Assembly: GCA_017397935.1 (NCBI GenBank)
Contig: JAFQHN010000002.1
Span: 90,654-154,653 of the forward strand
DNA: 64,000 bases
Direction of reading: 5' to 3'
Origin: Bacillota bacterium
GTDB taxonomy: Bacteria > Bacillota > Dehalobacteriia > UBA4068 > UBA4997
Shown here one piece after another: positions 27,457-35,356 of the stretch. The translations under genes were made by a program, and so were the position numbers. The notes beneath the pieces are model-generated. The model searched no databases. It was not told where the DNA came from and was given only the letters and a program-made list of their open reading frames with translations. Numbering within the stretch: the stretch's first letter is position 1; the number at the start of each line of letters is the position of its first letter.

Positions 27457-29274
27457 ATGACTGAAAATAATATCAAAACTCTGCCCGCCCGCCAGGATAT
27501 TCCCCAAAGCTTAAAATGGGATGTTGAATCCGTCTTTGCGGACGATGCCGCCTGGGAGGCCGCGCTGACCGAGGCCGAGCAGCTGTTGGCCCAGACCGCC
27601 GCCTTTGCCGGAACACTTGCTGAAAGTGCCGACCGCCTGGCCGCTTATATGCAGACCCGCGAGCGCCTGCTGATGGCGCTGGACAAAATCTTCCTCTATG
27701 CCCAGATGAAGCGCGATGAGGACAACACCAACCCCACATATCAAGCGCTGGCTGACCGCGCACAGGGCCTTGGGGTTAAAATCTCGGCGGCCATGTCCTT
27801 TGAGGAGCCGGAATTTCTGACTATCGGCGAGGAGCGCCTGCAAGAATGGCTGCAAAAGCCGCATTTGACCGTTTACCGGCGTTTTTTTGATGAGCTGCTG
27901 CGCCAGCAAACCCATATCCGCAACCAAGCCGAGGAGGAGATTTTGGCGCTGGCCGGCGAGGTTTGTGCTGCTCCGCGCAACATCTTTGGGATGTTTAACA
28001 ACGCTGATATTAAATTCCCCACCATTGAGAACGAAAACGGCGAGCAGGTGGAGATCAGCCACGGCAATTATATCCGCCTGATGGAAAGCCCCAGCCGCAA
28101 GGTACGGCAGGATGCCTTCCACGGTCTGTATCAAAGCTATGCCGCCGCCCAAAACACCCTGGCCGCCATGCTTGCCGCCAACATTAAAAAGAATGTTTTT
28201 GCCGCCCGTGTACGCCGCCATGAGAGTTCTCTGGCCGCGGCCCTGTTCGGTGAGGAGATACCTGCCGCCGTGTATGACAGCCTGATTGCCGGTGTCCGTG
28301 CGCACTTGCCGCTGTTCCACCGCTATTTGGAACTGCGCCGCCAGGCCTTGGGTGTGGATAAGCTGCACCTGTATGATGTCTACGCACCTCTGGCCCAGGA
28401 TGCCCCCAAGGAGATACCCTATGAGGAAGCGGTGGAAACCGTACTGGCCGCCCTTGCTCCCCTGGGCGAAGATTATCTGGCGGTGGCCCGTACTGCCTTC
28501 ACCGACGGTTGGGTGGATGTGGCCGAGAATAAGGGCAAAACCAGCGGTGCATATTCCAGCGGCGTTTACGGCAGCAAGCCGTTTATCCTGCTCAATTATC
28601 AGGGCAACTTAAACAGCGTGTTCACCCTGGCACACGAGCTTGGCCACTCTATGCACTCTTATTATTCGCATAAAAATCAGCCGTATATTTACAGCGATTA
28701 TGAGATTTTTGTGGCCGAGGTGGCCAGCACCGTCAACGAGAATTTGCTGCTGCGTTATCTGCTGAACAAAGAAACCGACCCGGCCCAGCGCCTGCTGCTG
28801 GTCAACCATTATCTGGATGACTTCCGCGGTACGGTGTTCCGCCAGACCATGTTTGCCGAGTTTGAAAAGCTGACCCACGCCGCGGCTGAAAACGGCGAGG
28901 CACTCTCCTGCCAGTTCTTCCGTGATGCCTATTATCAGCTGAATTTGGACTATTTTGGTGAAGATGTGGCCGTAGACCAGGATATTGATATGGAATGGAG
29001 CCGCATCCCCCACTTCTACCGCGCCTTTTATGTCTATAAATACGCCACCGGCATGAGTGCCGCCACCGCCCTGGCCGAGAATATCCTCAGCGGCGATAAG
29101 GCCAAGGTAGACGCTTATTTGGGCTTTCTCAGCGGCGGTTGCAGCAAGAGCCCCATCAACCTGCTGAGAGATGCCGGCGTAGATATGGAAAGTCCGCTTA
29201 CTCTTAACAGCGCCATGAAGGTTTTTGCCGATATGACCGATGAATTGGAGAAGCTCCTCTCTGCCCGAAACTGA
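27457..29274 (+). CDS. pepF: Oligoendopeptidase F (M3B family)
   Basis: Zinc metallopeptidase that cleaves short peptides in the cytoplasm. It has 605 aa, the usual family length. The zinc motif is LAHELGHSMHS (HExxH) with the third ligand Glu in AEVASTVNEN about 26 residues later. NYQGNLNSVF precedes the motif as in other PepF proteins, and YATGMSAATALAENIL is near the C-terminus. GGAGGAT lies upstream. Followed by a bidirectional terminator. Confidence 0.96.
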   Translation: MTENNIKTLPARQDIPQSLKWDVESVFADDAAWEAALTEAEQLLAQTAAFAGTLAESADRLAAYMQTRERLLMALDKIFLYAQMKRDEDNTNPTYQALADRAQGLGVKISAAMSFEEPEFLTIGEERLQEWLQKPHLTVYRRFFDELLRQQTHIRNQAEEEILALAGEVCAAPRNIFGMFNNADIKFPTIENENGEQVEISHGNYIRLMESPSRKVRQDAFHGLYQSYAAAQNTLAAMLAANIKKNVFAARVRRHESSLAAALFGEEIPAAVYDSLIAGVRAHLPLFHRYLELRRQALGVDKLHLYDVYAPLAQDAPKEIPYEEAVETVLAALAPLGEDYLAVARTAFTDGWVDVAENKGKTSGAYSSGVYGSKPFILLNYQGNLNSVFTLAHELGHSMHSYYSHKNQPYIYSDYEIFVAEVASTVNENLLLRYLLNKETDPAQRLLLVNHYLDDFRGTVFRQTMFAEFEKLTHAAAENGEALSCQFFRDAYYQLNLDYFGEDVAVDQDIDMEWSRIPHFYRAFYVYKYATGMSAATALAENILSGDKAKVDAYLGFLSGGCSKSPINLLRDAGVDMESPLTLNSAMKVFADMTDELEKLLSARN

Positions 29275-29317
29275 TTAACATTCATTATCTAAGCACAACT
29301 AAGCACAAAAAGAAAAA

Positions 29318-29361
29318 ACAGAAGCTGCCGGCCGTGTTCGGTCATAGCTTCTGTTTTTTTG
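29318..29361. terminator. Bidirectional terminator between pepF and csp
   Basis: ACAGAAGCT (29318-29326) pairs with AGCTTCTGT (29346-29354), flanked by A-rich sequence on one side and a T run on the other, so it works on both strands for the converging genes. Confidence 0.85.
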
Positions 29362-29377
29362 TTGCGGTCAAATTTAA

Positions 29378-29593
29378 TTAACCAATCTTCTGAACATTGG
29401 CAGCGCGCAGCTTGCTGGGGTTCTTGGGGTCAGCCTCGATATCAAAAGTTACCTTCTGGCCCTCATCCAGAGTGCGATAGCCGTCAGCTACGATGGCAGA
29501 GAAATGTACGAAAACGTCGTCGCCGCCTTCATCGTTAGCAATAAAACCAAAACCTTTTTCTGCGTTGAACCATTTAACAGTACCGTTAGTCAT
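29378..29593 (-). CDS. csp: Cold-shock protein (CspA family), second copy
   Basis: A 71-residue cold-shock domain. ATG 29593 with GGGAGG upstream gives [18 protein letters not shown], with RNP1 KGFGFI and RNP2 DVFVHFSAI; the longer frame's extra 49 residues are leader sequence. The predicted leader is about 100 nt, longer than that of the 20452-20649 copy and more like a cold-regulated csp mRNA. Confidence 0.95.
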   Translation of the reverse strand: MTNGTVKWFNAEKGFGFIANDEGGDDVFVHFSAIVADGYRTLDEGQKVTFDIEADPKNPSKLRAANVQKIG

Positions 29594-29701
29594 TTTGGGT
29601 ACCTCCCATAAAATTTTTGTACCCAAGGCAAAAGAAAACCCACCGCCCCGGCATTCCGCATAGACGGCGAGCAAAAATTCGTTATTCTTGAATACCTGCA
29701 A

Positions 29702-29730
29702 AGTATAGCACGCCGCGACCCAAAAGTCAA
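29702..29730 (-). promoter_or_regulatory. Promoter of the second cold-shock gene
   Basis: Minus strand TTGACT (29725-29730), 17 bp, TATACT (29702-29707). Confidence 0.75.
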
Positions 29731-29785
29731 TAATAATCAACCGTATTTTGGCAAAAGATTTGGGGGCGTACCTGCTGTTTTGCCG

Positions 29786-30760
29786 TTACAGTCCCATGGC
29801 CTTGCGCTGCTGATTGACCCGCAGCAGCTTATCCTCCACCCCGCCTGACGATAACTCATGCACCAGATATTTGGGGTTGATTCTGGCCAAAACGGGCGCC
29901 ATGGCGTCTGTTTCCAGCGGCAGGTGGCGGTCTATCTGCAATATGTGCTGATACGTTACCGCAAACTGCTCATACACATCGTCAGGCAAAACGGGCGGCG
30001 TCTGCTGCAAAAACTGCCGTACATATTCGCCGGAGAGCGATTTGTGCAGATGTACCCCCTTGATATAGCGGCACAAGTCCCCGTGTTCATCCAGCCGACG
30101 GGAGATATAGTCCGCCGCCTCCGCCTCATCGTGCAGGGCAGTTTCGGTACACATCAAATGGCCGGTGTCCAGCATCAAACCCTTGTGGGGATAATTCACA
30201 CGGGATAACAGACGCTCGGTCAGGCGTGCATCATCAAAGCGCAGGCCCGGCCACGGCAGATTCTCCATTAAGAAGTCAAATTTATACGGCCGTCCATCCA
30301 GCAGCAGATTGATCATCTCGGCGGCGGCGTCAATAATCTCCTGATTGGTGTGGCGCCAGTTGTAGGTGTAGGTTTCGGCAAAACACACATCCCCCACGTG
30401 GAAAACCACATAATCCACACCGGCGGCATGGGCACGCTGCAAATCCTCATCAAACTGGCGCAGCAGCTCCTCCCGTCCGCGAGCATGATAAAACTGCTGC
30501 CAAACCTCTCGGCTGCCGAATTTCTCGGTGAGTGCCGGCACATCCTGCCGCCAAAAATCCAACCAATCGGTGTAAAACATCAGGTGATAGCCGCGCACCA
30601 AATCCTGCGGAAAGTCCGGCACGGGGCCGTCGCCGCCATAGATGATCTCTACGGCGTGGCAGCCTGCTGCGTGCAGCCAGCGGCGCAGATTTTGCGGGCA
30701 GGCGCCAAACCACTGCTGCCAAGTGTAGCCGTCATACGGCAAATTTACCAACTGCAACAT
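29786..30760 (-). CDS. Sugar-phosphate isomerase/epimerase-like TIM-barrel protein
   Basis: A 324-residue soluble protein of the xylose-isomerase-like TIM barrel (AP endonuclease 2) superfamily. Metal-site features are VVFHVGDVCF, FLMENLPW (Glu), LMLDTGHLMC (Asp, His), and GVHLHKS (His). These follow the family's E, D/H, H spacing on successive strands. Substrate unknown. ATG 30760 is chosen because GGGGAGGG lies just upstream; the longer frame adds 20 residues. It is separated from the pilus operon by a terminator. Confidence 0.82.
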   Translation of the reverse strand: MLQLVNLPYDGYTWQQWFGACPQNLRRWLHAAGCHAVEIIYGGDGPVPDFPQDLVRGYHLMFYTDWLDFWRQDVPALTEKFGSREVWQQFYHARGREELLRQFDEDLQRAHAAGVDYVVFHVGDVCFAETYTYNWRHTNQEIIDAAAEMINLLLDGRPYKFDFLMENLPWPGLRFDDARLTERLLSRVNYPHKGLMLDTGHLMCTETALHDEAEAADYISRRLDEHGDLCRYIKGVHLHKSLSGEYVRQFLQQTPPVLPDDVYEQFAVTYQHILQIDRHLPLETDAMAPVLARINPKYLVHELSSGGVEDKLLRVNQQRKAMGL

Positions 30761-30811
30761 AAGCAACCCTCCCCTAACGTAAGTTTTTTTATTATAGCAC
30801 AAATTTTGCAC

Positions 30812-30842
30812 AAAAAACACCCCCTGCGGCCGGCAAGGGGTG
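30812..30842 (-). terminator. Terminator of the pilus operon
   Basis: Minus strand CACCCCTTGC pairs with GCAGGGGGTG, one wobble pair, around CGGCC, followed by TTTTTT. It closes the transcript after the large pilin gene. Confidence 0.9.
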
Positions 30843-30856
30843 AATTTTATACAGAT

Positions 30857-32449
30857 TTATTCTTCGGTGCGGGGGTTGGCTTCTGCGGGGGAAACCTGGA
30901 AATTCAGTTCTCCATCCTCAACCGTAACAATAATTACAATACCGTCACCGGCCTGATTCTGCGCTTCCTCGTACAACGCATTGATTTCATTAACATAACC
31001 GTTGTAGTAATCAAAAATAGTGCCGCCGTTTTTCTCAGCATAAGCATTTGCTACATCAGCAGTATCATTAAAGGTAACCAAGGTATCATATACCAGTTCG
31101 CCATTTTCTTCACATGCAGAGGAATCCTTGTAGGTTTCAAACAGTGCTGCACACTTATTGAAAACTTCCAGACTTTCATCACCCTTATCAATAAACTTCT
31201 GTTTTAGAGGACTGTCAGCATCTGTAAAAGCATCCGTGCAAATCAGACCAGGCATGCCTACACCAAACATTTCTGTCGAATAGAATTCTTTAAGAAGATT
31301 GGTGTATTTTTCTTCGATAGTCTTATCTGATGTAACGACATAGGACGCAAAAGCATTGTTGTATGCCATACGGACAGCAGAATAATTTTCTCGGCCAGTC
31401 AATCCAAAACCGTAGCCATCCCAAGTCTTATCAGCCGCTTGTTGCCATACTTGCTTCCAGGAATCTTCATCATGTTTGACCTTAACATTAGCAGCTACTC
31501 CTGCCAGAACTTCCTCACCACTATTGTACTTTTGAGACAAACCAAGTTTATCATATTGACCAATTAAATCAGCAGCCTTACCAGCAGTTACCAGTAAGCC
31601 AGACAAATCTTCCATATCATCCATCAATTCCGGAGCTGTCATATAGAATGTAGCAAAATTAGCCCCACCATCAGAAGTCCATTTGTCATAGCTCAGTTTA
31701 AGTGCAGAGAGGTCGCTGCCAAAAGCAGCAACGATGGAATCATACAGCGGGTCTCCGACACTGGCGTCACCAACATCAGGAGTATCAAAGGTGCCATACT
31801 GATCGGCATAGGCAGCCTCACAAAGATTAGGATTGGAGCTAACAAGCTCAACGCTGCTGCCGGCAGTCAATGTACCTGCGGGAAGGGTCGTAGGACTTGT
31901 CGCCCAGTTATGGGAGTGAAACAAGCCACTGTTAGTGCAACCAGCAAAGCCGGTCACATATGTGGTATCCGCACTCAAAGCAGTTGGTGCAGAACCATGA
32001 GCCGTGCAGTATTTGATTGTTTCATAAGTAATCGTAGTAACAGATTTAGTCTCACTACTAAAGCCACAAGTTTTTTTAACATCCGCGGTTGTTAATTTTG
32101 CCACCTCGGCAGTTGCCCACTCACACTTCCCCTCAACATTGTGGGATACCTCAGTTTGCGATGTTACAACAGATGCTCCATCAGCACTCAGCGTAACAAA
32201 ACCAACAGGATAGGACAGCTCGCCCATCTTGAAGGAATCATCGCTGACAAAAGCATAAGAATTTGTGCCCGTCTCAACAGCACGCATAATATCGCCCACC
32301 AGCTGTTTATCGGCGCCCTTGTTGGCATACTTCACATAGCCGCCGTAACCTGCTGTGCCAATCCCTGCCAGTATGCCCATAATTGCAATTACCACAATCA
32401 ATTCCACCAGCGTAAAACCGGCCGTTTTTTCATTGTTCTTCCATTTCAT
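30857..32449 (-). CDS. Large type IV pilin-like protein, 530 aa
   Basis: Class III prepilin signal with an 11-residue leader ending in TAG, cleaved before FTLVELIVVIAIMGILAG, keeping Glu5. Mature length near 519 is three to four times a normal pilin. The long C-terminal domain has no family I recognise. It contains eight cysteines, five of them in about 130 residues, which could form disulphides in the exported protein. Base composition in the middle (about 31200-32200 on the plus scale) looks more AT-rich than the neighbouring pilus genes. As the last gene of the pilin run, it may be an adhesive or receptor-like tip subunit, but that is inference. Confidence 0.85.
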   Translation of the reverse strand: MKWKNNEKTAGFTLVELIVVIAIMGILAGIGTAGYGGYVKYANKGADKQLVGDIMRAVETGTNSYAFVSDDSFKMGELSYPVGFVTLSADGASVVTSQTEVSHNVEGKCEWATAEVAKLTTADVKKTCGFSSETKSVTTITYETIKYCTAHGSAPTALSADTTYVTGFAGCTNSGLFHSHNWATSPTTLPAGTLTAGSSVELVSSNPNLCEAAYADQYGTFDTPDVGDASVGDPLYDSIVAAFGSDLSALKLSYDKWTSDGGANFATFYMTAPELMDDMEDLSGLLVTAGKAADLIGQYDKLGLSQKYNSGEEVLAGVAANVKVKHDEDSWKQVWQQAADKTWDGYGFGLTGRENYSAVRMAYNNAFASYVVTSDKTIEEKYTNLLKEFYSTEMFGVGMPGLICTDAFTDADSPLKQKFIDKGDESLEVFNKCAALFETYKDSSACEENGELVYDTLVTFNDTADVANAYAEKNGGTIFDYYNGYVNEINALYEEAQNQAGDGIVIIVTVEDGELNFQVSPAEANPRTEE

Positions 32450-32482
32450 CTTTCTTACCTTCCTTTTTTATTTATAATTTTT

Positions 32483-33652
32483 TTAATTCCAGCTCATCAC
32501 GCCATAACCCATAATCACCGCCGCCCCCAGCGGATAACTCTGCAACTGCACGCGCCCGTTGCTGTTGCCCTCAATCGTGTAAAGCTCGTCGCCCTGCACA
32601 CACACCACAGCACCAACATGGTCCGCGTCGCCGCTGCCGTCCCAATCAAAAAACACCAAATCTCCGGCCGACGGTCTGGTCAGCTCCGCCGTTGCCGTCT
32701 CATATTTATTCAGCCAATCACCGGGATACTGCTTGGCCGGGTTTTCTATAAGATTTCCGTCCGCATCCTGCAAAAAATCACTCATTTGCAGCTGCTTAGT
32801 CCATGTCTCAATGTTACCGTACCTCGGCGCAGCATCCGGCAGATAAGTTACGCCGGCGTCCTTCAACTGCGCCAACCCCCATGATAAATAAGTGGCGCAC
32901 CAGGGGGTATCGTCCGCCCACTCAGCGTTATACCATTTGGAGAAACTGGTCGAGGTCGCAGCGCCACTCTCATTCAGGATAAATCCCTCGCTGCCATACT
33001 GCCCAACAAGCTCCGTCAAAAAAGCTGCCCGTGCAGCACTCTTATCCACAACCGCCTCAGTTTGCAGCGCGGTAATGGCCGCCATAATAAACTCTTTATC
33101 GCGGGCTGCCTTGTCCGGCACCGCCGTGCGGCAATATGTACTTACGGTATAATTCTCGCCGTCCACCACCATATCAAAGGTCAGCAGCGCCTGCTTCGTA
33201 AGCAGCAGTCTGGCGGCCTCCACATTTTCCAGCAGCACCGCACCACTACCGGAGGTTATTGCCTGGCGGCTCGCATCGTAGCGCACCAAAACATTGGCAT
33301 CATCCGCCACAACACCCGTTACAGCATCCGTGGCCTTGTCCAGCAGCTTCCAGGAGGAAACACCGTCCGTAACCAGTTTGTAATCCTTATATTCCGCCAA
33401 ATGGCCCGGCACACCCTCCTCGGCCAGGTTACGGCAGGCAAACTCAACTGTCTTAACCTTACCCTCGCCGGTCAGCTTATCCAGCATAGAGAACACAATC
33501 CCCGCAGTCTGCTGCCGCCCCAATGATTCCGAGGTTTGCACCTCCATCCGCAGGCCAAGCAACATCACCGTAGACACCGCGCCCACCACCAGGGCCATGC
33601 ACAACATCGAAACCAGCAACTCCACCAGCGTAAAGCCGTCTTGCCTGCGCAT
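32483..33652 (-). CDS. Prepilin fused to a CHAP amidase/peptidase domain
   Basis: A 389-residue protein. Residues 1-6 (MRRQDG) are a class III prepilin leader before FTLVELLVSMLCMALVVG, with Glu5 present. Residues about 35-175 look like a minor pilin (PilW/GspJ-type) body. Residues about 239-385 are a CHAP domain: the nucleophile Cys252 in PWCATYLSWGL, AGDLVFFDWDGSGDADHVGAVV with His345, and YTIEGNSNGRV with Glu361 or Asn363 as third residue. CHAP domains cleave peptidoglycan amide or peptide bonds. The gene overlaps the upstream minor pilin stop by one base. I know of no standard pilin with this architecture. Confidence 0.9.
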   Translation of the reverse strand: MRRQDGFTLVELLVSMLCMALVVGAVSTVMLLGLRMEVQTSESLGRQQTAGIVFSMLDKLTGEGKVKTVEFACRNLAEEGVPGHLAEYKDYKLVTDGVSSWKLLDKATDAVTGVVADDANVLVRYDASRQAITSGSGAVLLENVEAARLLLTKQALLTFDMVVDGENYTVSTYCRTAVPDKAARDKEFIMAAITALQTEAVVDKSAARAAFLTELVGQYGSEGFILNESGAATSTSFSKWYNAEWADDTPWCATYLSWGLAQLKDAGVTYLPDAAPRYGNIETWTKQLQMSDFLQDADGNLIENPAKQYPGDWLNKYETATAELTRPSAGDLVFFDWDGSGDADHVGAVVCVQGDELYTIEGNSNGRVQLQSYPLGAAVIMGYGVMSWN

Positions 33653-34308
33653 TATGCACCACCCCCAGACGAGAATTGGTATGATTCATATTTAATATCC
33701 TTACCTTGCACGGTACAGGTATAACTATTTGTGCCGGCAATCTCATTGTAAGTATGAGCAATTTGCACCCATAATGTTGCCTGTATCTCCGCGATAACCA
33801 CAACCTCACTATCTTTTTTGGCGTTGATCATACCGCTGACACCAATTTCCTTACCCTCGGCCAGCAAATCCGGGTTATCCATAGCTTTTTGGGCAACCAG
33901 AGGCATATAAGCCGTCAGCATTGTTCTTAATTCATCGGGATTGGCAGCAGTAACTTCAACTCTATTATCGCCTATATTGACGACAAGTATCATATCCGTA
34001 ATTTCTGTGCCCTCAACACCTTCCAGCACACCGATAACATCATGTATCTCTTCGGTTAACAGGAGAATCAAATCTTCCTCTTGGGTTATAGTTTCGGTTC
34101 TGTTAAGACTTGTCAGCTTGGCTGATGCATCCGCCACCACCTGCTCAATCTTGCCGGCGGCCTCATATCTATCCTGCGTTTGGGCCACAGCCGCCTGTTG
34201 CTGCTGCATTCCCCGCAGGGCAAAAGTGCTTACCGAAACTGCCACCATGCTGAGGAAAACCACCGCCGCCAGTACAAAAACCAGTACATAGCCGTCATTA
34301 CGTCTCAT
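33652..34308 (-). CDS. Minor pilin-like protein lacking Glu5 (PilX/GspK-like)
   Basis: A 218-residue protein. ATG 34308, with GGAGGG upstream, gives MRRNDG followed by YVLVFVLAAVVFLSMVAVS. The mature position 5 is Phe where other pilins have Glu. Loss of Glu5 is typical of the tip subunit in minor pilin complexes (GspK, PilX). The rest has a QQQQ-containing helix and a mixed domain. It overlaps the end of the preceding pilin gene by 11 bases, so the genes are translationally coupled. Confidence 0.8.
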   Translation of the reverse strand: MRRNDGYVLVFVLAAVVFLSMVAVSVSTFALRGMQQQQAAVAQTQDRYEAAGKIEQVVADASAKLTSLNRTETITQEEDLILLLTEEIHDVIGVLEGVEGTEITDMILVVNIGDNRVEVTAANPDELRTMLTAYMPLVAQKAMDNPDLLAEGKEIGVSGMINAKKDSEVVVIAEIQATLWVQIAHTYNEIAGTNSYTCTVQGKDIKYESYQFSSGGGA

Positions 34309-34693
34309 CAGCAGGCCCTCCTTCGGAGACATTAACAAGAGCAGTGGACGGACGGATATAGGTGGCCACCATAACTTTGCCCTTGGTCACCGTAACTTTA
34401 TAAGCAGCCTCATCACTTTCCTTCTGTACCACCACTCCGTCAGGATTATTGTCATGAGCCTGATGGTCAGCCGCATATTCATCTGTAATGCCCGTAGACA
34501 TCAGCGCCTCCACCGTGCTGCTTACCGCCAGCCGGTCTTGCAGCAGCTCATCGCTGTGCACGCTCAGCCGATGTGCCACCAGCAAAGAAGATGTAACCGG
34601 CACCGTAATCATTCCCAAGATGGCAATGGTCACCAAAACCTCCACCAATGAGAAACCGGCTGTGTTCAGTTTTCTGTTTTGCCGTATAGTCAT
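34298..34693 (-). CDS. Minor pilin-like protein (PilV/GspI-like)
   Basis: A 131-residue prepilin: 13-residue leader ending in NTAG, then FSLVEVLVTIAILGMITVP with Glu5 kept. The short globular part is mainly helical, then strands. The length and the FSLVEVLVTIAIL form recall GspI/PilV subunits. First of four consecutive pilin-like genes, which suggests an ordered minor-pilin complex as in other type IV filaments. Confidence 0.82.
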   Translation of the reverse strand: MTIRQNRKLNTAGFSLVEVLVTIAILGMITVPVTSSLLVAHRLSVHSDELLQDRLAVSSTVEALMSTGITDEYAADHQAHDNNPDGVVVQKESDEAAYKVTVTKGKVMVATYIRPSTALVNVSEGGPADET

Positions 34694-34729
34694 CTTCTCT
34701 GCATTCCTCTTTATTATTTAATCCGCTGT

Positions 34730-35356
34730 TTAGTCAAAAATATTTACCTTGCCGGTACCGGGGTTCTTAACATTCGGCGGAGTATAATCACGCAAATCCG
34801 AGTCAATCAAATAACACAGCAGCGTCAGCTGTCCCTCGGCCAAATTCTGTTCCTCGTTATAATTCATGGTGGCAGATTGTACCGAAGTAATCCGGGAATC
34901 CGTCGCCAGATAGTGAATCATCTGCTTAAAGCCCTGGTAATCGGTGCTGTAATTTACCGTTAAGGTCAGGCCGCCCAAGCCGGCGCCATCACTAAGCACC
35001 TGCAAAATGCTTACTGTACCAAAAGAAAAACTAATCTCTGTGCCGAAAAGCCGCTCCAAATAGACCACATACATCAACTGGTCTTCTTCCTTCAACTCCT
35101 GCGGGAATTTATCATACAGGGCCATACGGCTGGCCGTCACAGCATCGGTGGCCGCCGGCAGCTGATCCTGAATATCGGCATAGCGTCGGTCCTGGGCAAT
35201 AGTCATCTGCAAAGTTGACATCATGGTTTCCAGCTCCTGCTGTTTGGCCTCCGCCTGCTGTTTGGCCGGCATATACCCCAGCAGCAAAATCAGCACCGCC
35301 GCCACCAGCATCAGTACCGATAGGGTGACACGCCAGTAATTTGCGATACTTTTCAT
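34730..35356 (-). CDS. pilO: PilO-like assembly protein
   Basis: A 208-residue bitopic membrane protein: short cytoplasmic N-terminus, one membrane helix (about 9-28), a coiled-coil (about 31-55), then an alpha/beta domain. This is the standard PilO layout. PilO pairs with PilN and links the cytoplasmic PilM ring to the filament base. It overlaps the end of the PilM-PilN gene by four bases. No pilP or pilQ follows, as expected for a cell without an outer membrane. Confidence 0.8.
   Translation of the reverse strand: MKSIANYWRVTLSVLMLVAAVLILLLGYMPAKQQAEAKQQELETMMSTLQMTIAQDRRYADIQDQLPAATDAVTASRMALYDKFPQELKEEDQLMYVVYLERLFGTEISFSFGTVSILQVLSDGAGLGGLTLTVNYSTDYQGFKQMIHYLATDSRITSVQSATMNYNEEQNLAEGQLTLLCYLIDSDLRDYTPPNVKNPGTGKVNIFD

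Noticed and set aside
29594..29740. 49-residue N-terminal extension of the second cold-shock protein
   Set aside because: It spans the leader and most of the promoter region; the ATG at 29593 has a strong ribosome site and gives a normal-length protein.
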